Assembly: GCF_001456935.1 (NCBI RefSeq)
Contig: NZ_KQ758483.1
Coordinates: 620,001-684,000, forward strand
Direction of reading: 5' to 3'
Length of the DNA stretch: 64,000 nt
DNA from: [Bacillus] enclensis
Lineage (GTDB): Bacteria; Bacillota; Bacilli; Bacillales; Bacillaceae_B
Shown here one piece after another: positions 46,018 through 56,077 of the stretch (the stretch's first letter is position 1; the number at the start of each line of letters is the position of its first letter). Under the pieces are notes generated by a model, which was given only the letters and a program-made list of their open reading frames with translations, did no database searches and had not been told where the DNA came from. Position numbers and translations under genes: made by a program.

Positions 46018-47294
46018 TGTTAGAACAACTCAATCATGGGCAGATTCTAAAACCTGTCGTTAATAAAGTAGAAAACTTAATTCAATCAACTCATAGGGAA
46101 ATCGATGAAAGATCAGAGAAGAACCAGTTTAAAGTTCTTCAATCTTTTCAAAAACACAAAGTCAGTGACTCCCACTTCATCCCGTCCACAGGATACGGTT
46201 ATGACGATGCAGGCAGGGACACACTCGAAAAAATATATGCAGATGTATTTGGCGGTGAAGCAGGGTTGGTCAGGCCGCAGATCATCTCAGGCACCCATGC
46301 GATCTCAATCGCTTTATTCGGTATATTAAGACCCGGTGATGAACTTGTGTATATCACTGGTAGACCATATGATACCCTGGAAGAAATCGTAGGGATAAGA
46401 GGCGAAGGGAACGGATCGCTCAAAGATTTCAACATTTCATATAAATGTGTTGATCTGGATGAAACCGGCAAGGTGGATTTTACAAACGTCCAAAAGGCCA
46501 TCTCCCCTAAAACAAAAATGATCGGTATCCAGCGTTCGAAAGGATATGCAAACCGGCCTTCTTTTACTATAGAAGAAATCCGGGATATGATTGCTTTTGT
46601 TAAGGAAATCAATCCTCATATTGTTGTATTTGTAGACAATTGCTACGGTGAATTCGTTGAGGATATAGAACCTTGCCATGCTGGAGCTGATCTGATGGCT
46701 GGTTCACTTATCAAGAATCCGGGCGGAGGCCTTGCCAAGACAGGCGGTTACATAGTAGGGAAAAAGGAACTGGTTGATAGCTGTTCCTATAGAATGACCT
46801 CTCCGGGGATAGGGGCAGAAGCGGGTGCCTCACTTTATAGCTTACAGGAGATGTACCAAGGCTTCTTCCTTGCTCCCCACGTAGTGGCGCAATCTTTGAA
46901 AGGAGCTGTATTCACTTCTGCCATGCTGACCGAGATGGGAATGAATACAAACCCTGGTCCTCTTGAAAAGCGAACAGATCTAATTCAATCAGTGCAATTT
47001 AATGATAAGGAAAAGATGATCGCTTTTTGTCAGGCCATTCAATTTGCTTCTCCAATTAATTCTCATTTTACGCCGTACCCAAATTATATGCCCGGCTATG
47101 AGGATGATGTCATCATGGCGGCAGGTACTTTTATCCAGGGTTCAAGTATTGAATTATCTGCAGATGGCCCGATCAGACCTCCTTATACAGCTTTTGTACA
47201 GGGTGGCCTGACATATTCTCATGTCAAAATTGCAGTATGCACGGCACTGAATCATTTAATTGAAAAAGGTTTACTAAACGTTAAAAAGGGATAA
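46017..47294 (+). CDS. ynbB: YnbB, PLP-dependent methionine gamma-lyase-like protein
   Basis: The 425-residue protein belongs to the aluminium-resistance / Met_gamma_lyase PLP family. PLP-site features are SGTHAISIALFGIL near residue 91, VVFVDNCYGEF near 204, and the putative PLP lysine in GSLIKNPGGGLAKTGGY near 230-246. The reaction in Bacillus is not established. Its ATG overlaps the hflX stop by one base, showing coupling as in the B. subtilis ynbA-ynbB operon. Confidence 0.92.
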   Translation: MLEQLNHGQILKPVVNKVENLIQSTHREIDERSEKNQFKVLQSFQKHKVSDSHFIPSTGYGYDDAGRDTLEKIYADVFGGEAGLVRPQIISGTHAISIALFGILRPGDELVYITGRPYDTLEEIVGIRGEGNGSLKDFNISYKCVDLDETGKVDFTNVQKAISPKTKMIGIQRSKGYANRPSFTIEEIRDMIAFVKEINPHIVVFVDNCYGEFVEDIEPCHAGADLMAGSLIKNPGGGLAKTGGYIVGKKELVDSCSYRMTSPGIGAEAGASLYSLQEMYQGFFLAPHVVAQSLKGAVFTSAMLTEMGMNTNPGPLEKRTDLIQSVQFNDKEKMIAFCQAIQFASPINSHFTPYPNYMPGYEDDVIMAAGTFIQGSSIELSADGPIRPPYTAFVQGGLTYSHVKIAVCTALNHLIEKGLLNVKKG

Positions 47295-47348
47295 TAGAAA
47301 GGTAATTGGATAGTCTAAAATCGACTATCCTTTCCTTTTGAAACTTCA

Positions 47349-47365
47349 TGTAAGTTTTTCTAACA
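47349..47365 (+). promoter_or_regulatory. GlnR/TnrA box upstream of glnRA
   Basis: TGTAAGTTTTTCTAACA matches TGTNA-N7-TNACA exactly and lies just upstream of the -35 region. A degenerate second box, TGACAGAATACTTAACA (47372-47388), overlaps the promoter. The two-operator arrangement is that of the autoregulated B. subtilis glnRA operon. Confidence 0.85.
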
Positions 47366-47370
47366 TTTCA

Positions 47371-47399
47371 TTGACAGAATACTTAACATTACATATAAT
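47371..47399 (+). promoter_or_regulatory. SigA promoter of glnRA
   Basis: Consensus TTGACA (47371-47376), 17-base spacer and TATAAT (47394-47399). Confidence 0.92.
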
Positions 47400-47435
47400 G
47401 ATACCATGAAGGAAAAGAAAAGGAGGGTATCGCAG

Positions 47436-47852
47436 ATGAGTGGAAGTGAAATTCGTCGAACGATGGCATTGTTTCCTATCAGTATTGTCATGCAGCTCAC
47501 GGACTTAACGGCTCGTCAAATCCGATACTACGAAGAGCACGGGTTGATAACCCCTGCGCGCACAGAGGGGAATCGCAGACTCTTTTCCTTGAATGACATT
47601 GATAAACTGTTGGAAGTTAAGGATTTGTTAGATCAAGGGGTGAACATGGCGGGAATCAAGAAAATTTTCTCGGTTAATGCCGTGGACGAAAAGAAAGTAG
47701 TATCTGAAACAAGCAAGCAGGAGGAAGGAAAAGCAAGGCAGGATCTATCTGACGAACAGCTTCGTAAATTACTCCGGAATGAATTGATGCATTCAGGGAA
47801 ATTTAACCGGGCTTCCTTGCGTCAGGGAGATATGTCCCGCTTTTTTCATTAA
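47436..47852 (+). CDS. glnR: Glutamine synthetase repressor GlnR
   Basis: The 138-residue MerR-type regulator represses glnRA when nitrogen is plentiful, by interaction with feedback-inhibited glutamine synthetase. The helix-turn-helix is in [18 protein letters not shown] near residues 22-39, followed by [15 protein letters not shown]. The C-terminal autoinhibitory tail ends [13 protein letters not shown] 47436 was selected because AAGGAGGG precedes it; the upstream ATG 47406 lies too close to the -10 box. glnA follows after 39 bases. Confidence 0.96.
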   Translation: MSGSEIRRTMALFPISIVMQLTDLTARQIRYYEEHGLITPARTEGNRRLFSLNDIDKLLEVKDLLDQGVNMAGIKKIFSVNAVDEKKVVSETSKQEEGKARQDLSDEQLRKLLRNELMHSGKFNRASLRQGDMSRFFH

Positions 47853-47891
47853 TAAATAACCTTAAATGAATCTGAGGAGGAATTACAACAA

Positions 47892-49226
47892 ATGGCAAAG
47901 TATACTCGTGACGATGTGATCAGATTAGCGAATGAGGAGGGTGTTAAATTCATCCGTCTGCAATTCACAGACATTTTAGGGACAATCAAAAATGTTGAGA
48001 TCCCTTTCAGTCAGCTTGAGAAAGCATTGGATAATAAAATGATGTTTGACGGATCTTCAATTGAAGGCTTCGTACGAATCGAAGAATCAGATATGTATCT
48101 ATTCCCTGACCTGGACACATGGCTTGTATTCCCATGGACTGCAGAAAAAGGGAAAGTTGCACGCTTGATCTGTGATATTTACAATCCGGATGGGACACCT
48201 TTCGAAGGTGATCCGCGTAACAACCTGAAGCGAGTATTGAAAGAAATGGAAGAGCTTGGATTCTCTGATTTCAATCTTGGGCCTGAACCGGAATTCTTCC
48301 TTTTCAAGCTGGATGTAAATGGTGAACCTACACTTGAGCTGAATGATAATGGGGGTTATTTCGACCTTGCACCTACAGACCTGGGTGAAAACTGCCGCCG
48401 TGATATCGCCCTTGAGTTAGAAGAAATGGGCTTTGAAATCGAAGCTTCCCACCATGAGGTAGCGCCTGGGCAGCATGAAATCGACTTTAAATATGCAAGT
48501 GCCCTTAAAGCTTGTGATGATATCCAGACATTTAAATTGGTTGTAAAAACAATTGCACGTAAACACGGACTTCATGCAACGTTTATGCCGAAACCTTTAT
48601 TCGGTGTGAATGGTTCCGGGATGCACTGTAATATGTCGTTATTTAAGGATGGCAAAAATGCATTCTTTGATGAAAAAGGAGACCTTCAATTAAGTGAGAC
48701 AGCTCGTCAATTCCTTGCAGGTACAATCAAGCATGCCACTGCATTTACGGCGATCACGAATCCGACGGTAAACTCCTATAAACGATTGGTTCCTGGATAC
48801 GAAGCTCCATGTTACGTAGCGTGGTCTGCTCAAAATAGAAGTCCTTTAATCCGTATCCCGGCTTCCCGCGGAATCAGTACACGTGTTGAAGTCAGAAGTG
48901 TCGATCCGGCAGCTAACCCATATCTGGCTATGTCTGTCCTTCTTGCGGCTGGTCTGGATGGAATCAAAAATAATCTTGATGCACCGGCTCCGATTGACCG
49001 CAATATCTATGTAATGGATAAAAAGGAACGTGAAGAAGCGGGTATCATTGATCTACCTGCTACTTTATATGCAGCATTGGAAGAACTGAAAAAAGACGAA
49101 GTAATCATCAAATCCCTTGGGGGGCACATCTTCGAACACTTTGTGGAAGCGAAGGAGATCGAATGGGATATGTTCCGTACTCAAGTTCACCCTTGGGAAA
49201 GAGAACAGTATATCCAAATGTACTAA
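47892..49226 (+). CDS. glnA: Glutamine synthetase type I
   Basis: The 444-residue enzyme makes glutamine from glutamate, ammonia and ATP, and also signals to GlnR and TnrA. Family signatures are [19 protein letters not shown] near residue 52, [12 protein letters not shown] near 241 (ATP region) and [19 protein letters not shown] near 319. It has the short alpha-form without the adenylylation loop. GAGGAGGA precedes ATG. Confidence 0.98.
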   Translation: MAKYTRDDVIRLANEEGVKFIRLQFTDILGTIKNVEIPFSQLEKALDNKMMFDGSSIEGFVRIEESDMYLFPDLDTWLVFPWTAEKGKVARLICDIYNPDGTPFEGDPRNNLKRVLKEMEELGFSDFNLGPEPEFFLFKLDVNGEPTLELNDNGGYFDLAPTDLGENCRRDIALELEEMGFEIEASHHEVAPGQHEIDFKYASALKACDDIQTFKLVVKTIARKHGLHATFMPKPLFGVNGSGMHCNMSLFKDGKNAFFDEKGDLQLSETARQFLAGTIKHATAFTAITNPTVNSYKRLVPGYEAPCYVAWSAQNRSPLIRIPASRGISTRVEVRSVDPAANPYLAMSVLLAAGLDGIKNNLDAPAPIDRNIYVMDKKEREEAGIIDLPATLYAALEELKKDEVIIKSLGGHIFEHFVEAKEIEWDMFRTQVHPWEREQYIQMY

Positions 49227-49245
49227 GATGGACTTTTATAGCATT

Positions 49246-49278
49246 AAAGCCAGCGCATTCTTCAGCGCTGGCTTTTTT
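49246..49278 (+). terminator. Terminator of glnRA
   Basis: AAAGCCAGCGC ATTCTTCA GCGCTGGCTTT followed by T-run. Confidence 0.92.
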
Positions 49279-49297
49279 TTGCGTATGGCGGACAAAA

Positions 49298-49330
49298 CAA
49301 AAAAAACGCTGATTCCAGCGTTTTTTTTTG
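49298..49330 (-). terminator. Terminator of lexA
   Basis: AAACGCTG ATTC CAGCGTTT hairpin with A-runs and T-runs on both sides; on the minus strand it follows the lexA stop closely. Confidence 0.8.
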
Positions 49331-49334
49331 ATAA

Positions 49335-49955
49335 TTAATGAACCTGGCGATAAACACCAATAACTTTACCTAGGATAGAAACATTTCGTAATATGATTGG
49401 ACCCATTGTCGAGTTTTCCGGCTGGAGTCTGACATAATCCTTTTCTTTGAAGAAGCGTTTTACTGTCGCTTCGTCTTCTTCCGTCATGGCGACGACGATA
49501 TCTCCGTTGTTGGCCGTCTGCTGTTGTCTTACAATGACGAAGTCCCCGTCGAGAATTCCGGCTTCTATCATACTGTCCCCCATGATTTCGAGCATGAAAA
49601 CCTGCTCATCTGAAGGAGCCAGACGTTCGGGAAGAGGAAAGAATTCCTCAACGTTTTCGACAGCCGTAATCGGCTGTCCGGCAGTTACCTTACCGATCAA
49701 GGGCACGTTTACAACTTTCTGGCGTGGAATTGTATCTTCTTCCAGATCAAGTATCTCTATTGCCCTTGGCTTGGTGGGATCACGCCGGATAAGCCCTTTG
49801 CTCTCGAGCCTTGCAAGATGACCGTGGACCGTTGAACTTGAAGCCAAACCGACAGCTTCACCTATTTCCCGGACTGATGGCGGATAACCTTTTTCTTTAA
49901 CAGATACTTTAATGTATTGAAGTATGTCTTGCTGTCGTTTAGACAATTTAGTCAT
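49335..49955 (-). CDS. lexA: SOS repressor LexA
   Basis: The 206-residue repressor has an N-terminal winged helix ([32 protein letters not shown]) and a C-terminal S24 self-cleavage domain. The scissile bond is Ala92-Gly93 (VTAGQP), the nucleophile Ser128 (GDSMIEAG) and the general base Lys166 (TVKRFF). ATG 49955 gives MTKLSKRQ as in other Bacillus and has GAGGTG upstream; the GTG at 49961 adds two residues. It is divergent from the SOS operon yneA-yneB-ynzC. Confidence 0.97.
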   Translation of the reverse strand: MTKLSKRQQDILQYIKVSVKEKGYPPSVREIGEAVGLASSSTVHGHLARLESKGLIRRDPTKPRAIEILDLEEDTIPRQKVVNVPLIGKVTAGQPITAVENVEEFFPLPERLAPSDEQVFMLEIMGDSMIEAGILDGDFVIVRQQQTANNGDIVVAMTEEDEATVKRFFKEKDYVRLQPENSTMGPIILRNVSILGKVIGVYRQVH

Positions 49956-49989
49956 GTACACGCACCTCTATTATCGATCTTATGTTCCC

Positions 49990-50018
49990 ATTATAGCATG
50001 TCTTTCCAACTGATACAA
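49990..50018 (-). promoter_or_regulatory. lexA promoter
   Basis: On the minus strand TTGTAT (50018-50013), 17 bases, then TATAAT (49995-49990) with an extended TGC before it. Confidence 0.65.
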
Positions 50019-50029
50019 ACATAAGTTCG
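50016..50029. promoter_or_regulatory. LexA box 1
   Basis: CAAACATAAGTTCG; the complement CGAACTTATGTTTG differs from CGAACRNRYGTTYG at one position. It overlaps the lexA -35. Confidence 0.8.
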
Positions 50030-50039
50030 AATTTTTCGG

Positions 50040-50069
50040 TTGACACCAAACGGATGTTCGTATTACAAT
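50040..50069 (+). promoter_or_regulatory. yneA promoter
   Basis: TTGACA (50040-50045) and TACAAT (50064-50069), spacer 18, enclosing LexA box 2. Confidence 0.7.
50047..50060. promoter_or_regulatory. LexA box 2
   Basis: CAAACGGATGTTCG; the complement CGAACATCCGTTTG differs from the consensus at one position and lies in the yneA promoter spacer. Confidence 0.85.
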
Positions 50070-50085
50070 CTAGTTACAAACAAAC

Positions 50086-50099
50086 AGAACAAACATTCG
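50086..50099. promoter_or_regulatory. LexA box 3
   Basis: AGAACAAACATTCG fits the SOS consensus at 12 of 14 positions, between the yneA promoter and its ribosome site. Confidence 0.6.
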
Positions 50100-50115
50100 T
50101 ATGGAGGTCATTTAT

Positions 50116-50442
50116 ATGTTAACACAAATTTGGAATCGTTTTTCTTATATAATCATTCTTTTTGTATTATCTTTTTTATCAGCGGGTTACTTAGTGGTAT
50201 CGGGGGGGAGCGATCCTTCATATGAGACGGTCACCGTCAATAAGGGGGATACTCTCTGGACGATTGCTGAGAAGTTTGAAGGGGAATACAATATGACGAG
50301 GGAAGAGTTCATCGAATGGGTGGGACATGAAAATGATTTAATCTCCTTCGCGATAGAGCCTGGGATGTCATTGATTTTGCCGGTCGAAGCATCTTCATAT
50401 TCCACCCAATCCGATATACAGCTTGCGATAAATAATAAGTAG
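50116..50442 (+). CDS. yneA: SOS cell-division inhibitor YneA
   Basis: The 108-residue protein blocks division during DNA damage. One N-terminal membrane segment (FSYIIILFVLSFLSAGYLVV) is followed by an extracytoplasmic LysM domain (TVNKGDTLWTIAEKF ... PGMSLILPV). ATG 50116 follows GGAGG at the right distance; the ATG 50101 overlaps it. It is the first gene of the LexA-controlled operon yneA-yneB-ynzC. Confidence 0.95.
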   Translation: MLTQIWNRFSYIIILFVLSFLSAGYLVVSGGSDPSYETVTVNKGDTLWTIAEKFEGEYNMTREEFIEWVGHENDLISFAIEPGMSLILPVEASSYSTQSDIQLAINNK

Positions 50443-51108
<666 letters not shown>

Positions 51109-51197
51109 CCCTTGTCAATGAAGCTCTTATCTAGTAACATATCGGTATATTTATTGAAGCAATGTACTGGATAAAAGCTGTAAAGGAGTTTTCATAG

Positions 51198-51431
51198 ATG
51201 CTATCTAAGAAAAAGATGAACAGGATAAATGAACTTGCCAAGAAGTCAAAAGAGAGCGGACTGACTGACAGTGAAGCGAAAGAACAAACAAAATTAAGAA
51301 AAGAATATCTTGAAACATTCCGTCAGTCAATGAAAGGCACCATCGAGAACACACGCATTTTCGACACCGACGGCAATGAAGTCACTCCCAAAAAAATTAA
51401 AGACATCCAAAACAAACGCAAAATGCATTAG
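51198..51431 (+). CDS. ynzC: YnzC, DUF896 family protein
   Basis: The 77-residue protein has the length and sequence of YnzC (DUF896): two helices in NRINELAKKSKESGLTDSEA, then EQTKLRKEYLETFRQSMKG. It is the third gene of the SOS operon in B. subtilis. Its function is unknown. AAAGGAG precedes ATG. Confidence 0.94.
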   Translation: MLSKKKMNRINELAKKSKESGLTDSEAKEQTKLRKEYLETFRQSMKGTIENTRIFDTDGNEVTPKKIKDIQNKRKMH

Positions 51432-51461
51432 TGCAATGGAAAGATAAAAAATATGTTAAAA

Positions 51462-51517
51462 GATCCGAACAAATGTTGAAGTTTCTTTAATTGTACTTCT
51501 TATTAGTTCGGATTTTG
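51462..51517 (+). terminator. Terminator-like hairpin after ynzC (leading hairpin of repeat D)
   Basis: ATCCGAAC / GTTCGGAT stem with a long loop, followed by TTTG. Confidence 0.6.
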
Positions 51518-51558
51518 TTATTTTGAAATATTAAATTCAAATTTTTTTCTGCATGTTT

Positions 51559-51741
51559 CAGCTTTTGATTGGAGTGGAAGACGAAGACTCCTGCGGGAGA
51601 AGTGGCCAATGTGAGACCCCGGAGGCGAAGCCGAGGAGGCTCAAGGGTCACCCGCGGAAAGCGAAGTCTTCCCACGGAAATCAAAAGCGTTGTTAGGATT
51701 GATATGTGCATTTTAATCCTTTTAATCCCTTTAATCCCTGG
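51559..51741 (+). repeat. Composite foldback repeat, copy D (short form)
   Basis: The minimal form, from CAGCTTTTGATTGGAGTGG to GGAAATCAAAAGCGTTGTTA (51559-51694), without the inner hairpin module. The arms pair over most of their length (GAAGACTCCTGCGGGA with CCGCGGAAAGCGAAGTCTTC). The centre is CCCCGGAGGCGAAGCCGAGG. After it come three TTTAATCC units (51711-51741) whose complement matches the GGGATTAAAAGG end motif of copy C. No ORF here is credible. Confidence 0.82.
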
Positions 51742-51903
51742 ATTTGTAAGAAAACACTAAAAACATAACGAAAATCCCGAACATCAAAGGTTTTTATTTT
51801 CCAACAAAACAAAGTCATGTTATCATTCAAGTTAGTTGTATAAACTACCCAAGAAGATTAATATTAATAATAAGCAAGTATGAAAAGGAAGGATGTCTGA
51901 CCA

Positions 51904-53907
51904 ATGTTTGATAATACAGATCAATTAGCAATTAATACAATTCGAACTTTATCAATCGATGCAATCGAAAAAGCAAATTCGGGTCACCCGGGTATGCCTA
52001 TGGGTGCAGCTCCAATGGCGTATGCACTATGGACACGCTTTATGAACCATAACCCTAAAAACCCTGAATGGTTTAACAGGGACCGCTTTGTTCTTTCTGC
52101 TGGACACGGTTCAATGCTTTTATACAGCATGCTTCACTTATCTGGATATGATGTTTCCATGGATGATCTTAAAGGATTCCGTCAATGGGGAAGCAAAACT
52201 CCGGGACACCCTGAGTACGGCCACACTCCAGGGGTAGAAGCAACAACCGGACCACTTGGTCAAGGGATTGCAATGTCAGTAGGTATGGCACTGGCAGAAC
52301 GACATTTAGCTGCAACATACAACAAAGACAACTATAACTTAGTGGACCATTATACATACTCGATCTGTGGTGATGGTGACTTGATGGAGGGTGTATCTTC
52401 CGAGGCAGCTTCATTGGCCGCTCACCTTAAACTTGGCCGCCTGGTCGTTTTATACGATTCCAACGATATCTCACTTGATGGTGAGTTGGATAAATCATTC
52501 TCTGAAAGTGTGAAAGGCCGTTTTGAATCATATGGCTGGCAGTATATCAGGGTTGAAGATGGAAATGATCTCGACGAAATCTCCAAGGCGATCGAAGAGG
52601 CTAAAGCCGATACTTCACGTCCTACAATGATTGAAGTGAAAACAGTCATCGGTTACGGTGCTCCAAATAAATCAGGAAAGTCGGATGTTCACGGTGCACC
52701 TCTTGGTGAAGAGGAAATGAAGCTTACGAAAGAAGCTTACAAGTGGACATTTGACCAGGATTTCCATGTTCCGGATGAAGTGTACAGCCGTTTTGAAGAG
52801 AAGATTCAGCAAACTGGCTCTCAGAAGGAAGAAGAATGGGCAAGTCAATTTATAAAATATAAAGAAGAATATCCTGAATTAGCAGTTCAATTGGAAGCTG
52901 CTATCAAAGGTGAGCTTCCTGAGGGCTGGGACAGTGAAATTCCTGTATATGAAGAAGGCAAGTCACTTGCCAGCCGTGCCTCTTCTGGTGAAGTATTGAA
53001 TGCCATTGCGAAAAATCTTCCTTCCTTCATCGGTGGATCTGCTGATTTAGCCGGTTCGAATAAAACGATGATCAAGGGAGCTTCAGATTTCACTCCTGAG
53101 TCCTACGAAGGGAAGAACATCTGGTTCGGTGTCCGTGAATTCGGTATGGGTGCAGCAATGAACGGGATGGCTTTACATGGCGGCCTTAAAGTATTCGGTG
53201 GAACATTCTTCGTATTCAGCGATTATTTAAGACCTGCTATCCGCCTTGCAGCGCTTATGGGTCTTCCTGTGACTTATGTATTCACTCATGACAGTATTGC
53301 AGTAGGGGAAGACGGCCCGACTCATGAGCCTGTTGAACAACTTGCGTCCCTGCGTGCAATGCCTAACTTATGTGTAATCCGACCTGCTGACGGTAACGAA
53401 GTAGCGGCTGCATGGAAGCTTTCCATGGAAAATACTGAGCAGCCGACGATGCTTGTATTATCACGTCAAAATCTCCCTACTTTAAAGGGAACTGCAGACA
53501 AGGCTTATAATGGAGTGGCTAAAGGTGCATACGTAGTTTCACCTGCTGGTAAAGAGCAGCCGGATGCATTGCTGCTTGCTACAGGTTCTGAAGTGAGCCT
53601 GGCAGTAGAAGCACAAAATGCCCTAGAGAAAGATGGTATCAGTGTTTCTGTTGTAAGTATGCCATCATGGGACCGTTTCGAAAAGCAGTCTAAAGAATAT
53701 AAGGATTCAATCCTGCCTAAGGGAGTAACGAAACGTCTTGCCATTGAAATGGGTTCACCTCTTGGATGGGACCGTTATACTGGTCCGGACGGAGATATCC
53801 TGGCCATCAATGGATACGGTGCTTCAGCTCCTGGTGAAAAAGTTCTTGAGGAATATGGTTTTACTACTGATAATGTGGTTTCAAGAATCAAAGCTTTACT
53901 TCAATAA
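51904..53907 (+). CDS. tkt: Transketolase
   Basis: The 667-residue ThDP enzyme of the pentose phosphate pathway. Family signatures are [20 protein letters not shown] near residue 14, [18 protein letters not shown] near 156 (ThDP/Mg) and [18 protein letters not shown] near 463. The start is ATG 51904 after AAAGGAAGG. Position after ynzC matches B. subtilis. Confidence 0.98.
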   Translation: MFDNTDQLAINTIRTLSIDAIEKANSGHPGMPMGAAPMAYALWTRFMNHNPKNPEWFNRDRFVLSAGHGSMLLYSMLHLSGYDVSMDDLKGFRQWGSKTPGHPEYGHTPGVEATTGPLGQGIAMSVGMALAERHLAATYNKDNYNLVDHYTYSICGDGDLMEGVSSEAASLAAHLKLGRLVVLYDSNDISLDGELDKSFSESVKGRFESYGWQYIRVEDGNDLDEISKAIEEAKADTSRPTMIEVKTVIGYGAPNKSGKSDVHGAPLGEEEMKLTKEAYKWTFDQDFHVPDEVYSRFEEKIQQTGSQKEEEWASQFIKYKEEYPELAVQLEAAIKGELPEGWDSEIPVYEEGKSLASRASSGEVLNAIAKNLPSFIGGSADLAGSNKTMIKGASDFTPESYEGKNIWFGVREFGMGAAMNGMALHGGLKVFGGTFFVFSDYLRPAIRLAALMGLPVTYVFTHDSIAVGEDGPTHEPVEQLASLRAMPNLCVIRPADGNEVAAAWKLSMENTEQPTMLVLSRQNLPTLKGTADKAYNGVAKGAYVVSPAGKEQPDALLLATGSEVSLAVEAQNALEKDGISVSVVSMPSWDRFEKQSKEYKDSILPKGVTKRLAIEMGSPLGWDRYTGPDGDILAINGYGASAPGEKVLEEYGFTTDNVVSRIKALLQ

Positions 53908-53924
53908 GGTTTGAGGCTCACACT

Positions 53925-53957
53925 GGCTGACTCCTTTTACGGGAGTCAGCCTTTTTA
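53925..53957 (+). terminator. Terminator after tkt
   Basis: GGCTGACTCC TTTTAC GGGAGTCAGCC followed by TTTTT. Confidence 0.93.
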
Positions 53958-53978
53958 CTTTTCTTCATGGAACTCCAC

Positions 53979-53987
53979 TTCGACAAA
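53979..53987. promoter_or_regulatory. Spo0A box upstream of sirA
   Basis: TTCGACAAA is the exact complement of the 0A box TTTGTCGAA, 97 bases before the sirA start. sirA is a direct Spo0A~P target in B. subtilis. Confidence 0.75.
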
Positions 53988-54075
53988 ACTAGAGCAATTT
54001 CTCAACAATTTATGACATGGTGCTCTTCTATCTTCCTTTATACTTAATAGAAGGAAATGTAGGGGGGATCATAAG

Positions 54076-54513
54076 GTGAGAAATTATCAAATCTATTGGA
54101 TTGAAGAATCGTTTGCCAACCACTACTATGGACGTGAAAGAATGTTTTTTGGGCTTTTCTCTGATTGGGAAAGAAGCTCAGGTGATCTGAATAAAATCAT
54201 ATCCAAGCAAGTGGAATTCATCACTAAACCCATTCCTTACCTTCCTACACACAGAATCCTGCAGCATGAACTGGTTAAGGTTGAGGGAGCGAAGTGGATT
54301 GATACTACTGCAATCATCGAGGGAGAAGATTCAGGCGCAAATCTGTTGATGAATGAAAGAAGCATTTCGATAGAGGCATGGGGCCCCAATGACTGCGAGT
54401 ATTTATTTTTCGAAATCCTAAGAAGGAATATGGGGCAGCTGCTTGCCATCGACCTGGATAACGAGAGATACGGCTGGCTGAAGCCTATAAAACAAAGAAA
54501 ATTTATATATTAA
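54076..54513 (+). CDS. sirA: Sporulation inhibitor of replication SirA (YneE)
   Basis: The 145-residue protein matches SirA (148 in B. subtilis), which binds domain I of DnaA at the start of sporulation and blocks new replication rounds. Family features are the N-terminal YWIEESFANHYYGRERMFF and the C-terminal YGWLKPIKQRKFIY. GTG 54076 follows AGGGGGG. It is monocistronic, between tkt and yneF as in B. subtilis, and has a perfect Spo0A box upstream. Confidence 0.93.
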   Translation: MRNYQIYWIEESFANHYYGRERMFFGLFSDWERSSGDLNKIISKQVEFITKPIPYLPTHRILQHELVKVEGAKWIDTTAIIEGEDSGANLLMNERSISIEAWGPNDCEYLFFEILRRNMGQLLAIDLDNERYGWLKPIKQRKFIY

Positions 54514-54597
54514 TAAGAAATTATGACAGAAATATTGTATAATGTTCTTTGGTTTAGTACACTTTTATAAGGACAACATGAAGGAGGAAGTAAGAAC

Positions 54598-54816
54598 ATG
54601 TCAACTTGGCTAGTTGTTCTAGTGGCAGTTATAGCATTACTTGCAGGAATTGCACTAGGATTTTTCATTGCTCGCAAATACATGATGAGCTACCTAAAGA
54701 AAAACCCGCCTATTAATGAACAAATGCTTCGCATGATGATGATGCAGATGGGACAGAAACCATCACAAAAGAAAATCAATCAAATGATGAATGCAATGAA
54801 CAAAAATATGAAGTAA
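54598..54816 (+). CDS. yneF: YneF, UPF0154 membrane protein
   Basis: The 72-residue protein has one N-terminal membrane helix ([20 protein letters not shown]) and a cationic, methionine-rich tail ([15 protein letters not shown]). It is the UPF0154 protein YneF, of unknown function, widely conserved in Firmicutes. GAAGGAGGAAG precedes ATG. Confidence 0.95.
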   Translation: MSTWLVVLVAVIALLAGIALGFFIARKYMMSYLKKNPPINEQMLRMMMMQMGQKPSQKKINQMMNAMNKNMK

Positions 54817-54824
54817 TAGAACAG

Positions 54825-54851
54825 AGCACTCACCGAGCTGAGTGCTTTTTC
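54825..54851 (+). terminator. Terminator after yneF
   Basis: AGCACTCA CCGAGC TGAGTGCT followed by TTTT. Confidence 0.92.
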
Positions 54852-54928
54852 TATTTAAGAGAAAAACTTCAACATTTTATTCAGTATAAAAATAAAATTA
54901 TGATAGAATAGGGTGCGGAGGGAGTCAA

Positions 54929-56053
54929 ATGAAAAAATGGATGATTGCTTCTCTTTCACTTTTCGTCTTTTTAGCCGGATGTAATAAAGATCCACAAGAA
55001 GTGATTGATGAAGATACGCTCGAAATACAAGACAGTGCTGCAAGTGATGCACGGGAATATTTAACCTATAAGGTCGATAAGCAGAAAAAATCAGTCAACC
55101 GTGGTTTGATAACGATGATGATTAATAACCGGAGTGATATGGATGAAATTGAGACGGGCCTAATGTCATTATCAACCGACCACTTTTCACCCGATGACTA
55201 TGTATACCAAGAGGGACAGTATCTGACAAAAATCAACTCTTGGTTAGGAAGAGAATCGAAAGATAACAAAGAAGGTTTGAATCCGTCCATAAAAATTACA
55301 GAAGGAATGGGCTGGGAAGAAAGAATCGAAAGAGAGAAGAAAGACCCAATGTACCTTGCTTATATACATGAGCAGAACTATGTTGATTCAAAAGGGAAAA
55401 TCCAGGGAATCTCTCTCGGATTCGCAATGAATAAGATAGACTACATACGGGTAAAAGATTCCAAGGGGCTGATGCATTTTGATGAAAGTGTCATTGATGA
55501 CAAAACCTTGGAGAAATACGGTAAAGAAGCTGCCAAAAAGGTAGTGAGCAGAATACGCTCCACGAAAGAATTGAAAAATGTACCGATCTTCATTTCACTT
55601 TATAAACTGCAGCCCTTGAACAGTGTGGTGCCGGGTAATTATTTCACCAGTACATTCGTTGATGATAATGAAAACGGGATAAAAAAGTGGGAAGACATAA
55701 AAGAAAAGTATTATTACTTTCCAAGCAAGGAAGGGGAAGAAAAGGACCGCGACCTCTATAACCGGATCAGGGATCTTGAGGATTATGTTGCACAATACTT
55801 CTCCCATCAGGATATTGAATTTGTAGGTAAAGCGTTATACAAAAAAGAAAATGTGAACCAACTGGTCATCGATGTTCATACCGGTATGGTCAAAGATACC
55901 GAACTTATTGGGTTTGCCCAGGCAATCGGACCGGAGATTGTCGACTACTTCCCTCATATGCCCGTGTATTTATACGTGAAAACGCCGAAAGGGCTGAAAG
56001 CAACCATTGTAAAAGAAGTAGACCAAGAACCTTTTGTAGAAATTCATGAATGA
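54929..56053 (+). CDS. CamS-family sex-pheromone-type lipoprotein
   Basis: The 374-residue lipoprotein has a signal peptide MKKWMIASLSLFVFLAG and a lipobox LAGC (lipidated Cys18). The body resembles the CamS family (YerH in B. subtilis), with a YLYVKTPKGL...EVDQEPFVEIHE C-terminus. In enterococci and staphylococci the signal-peptide remnants of such lipoproteins act as conjugation pheromones; the family's own function is unknown. The usual CamS gene is beside ligA-pcrA, so this location is unusual and may indicate a second copy. GGAGGGAG precedes ATG. Confidence 0.85.
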   Translation: MKKWMIASLSLFVFLAGCNKDPQEVIDEDTLEIQDSAASDAREYLTYKVDKQKKSVNRGLITMMINNRSDMDEIETGLMSLSTDHFSPDDYVYQEGQYLTKINSWLGRESKDNKEGLNPSIKITEGMGWEERIEREKKDPMYLAYIHEQNYVDSKGKIQGISLGFAMNKIDYIRVKDSKGLMHFDESVIDDKTLEKYGKEAAKKVVSRIRSTKELKNVPIFISLYKLQPLNSVVPGNYFTSTFVDDNENGIKKWEDIKEKYYYFPSKEGEEKDRDLYNRIRDLEDYVAQYFSHQDIEFVGKALYKKENVNQLVIDVHTGMVKDTELIGFAQAIGPEIVDYFPHMPVYLYVKTPKGLKATIVKEVDQEPFVEIHE

Positions 56054-56077
56054 TATTTTGATCAATAGAGAACGAAG

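Noticed and set aside
51487-51760. ORFs of 63-74 codons on both strands after ynzC
   Set aside because: They span composite repeat D and its flanks, with compositions dictated by the inverted arms.
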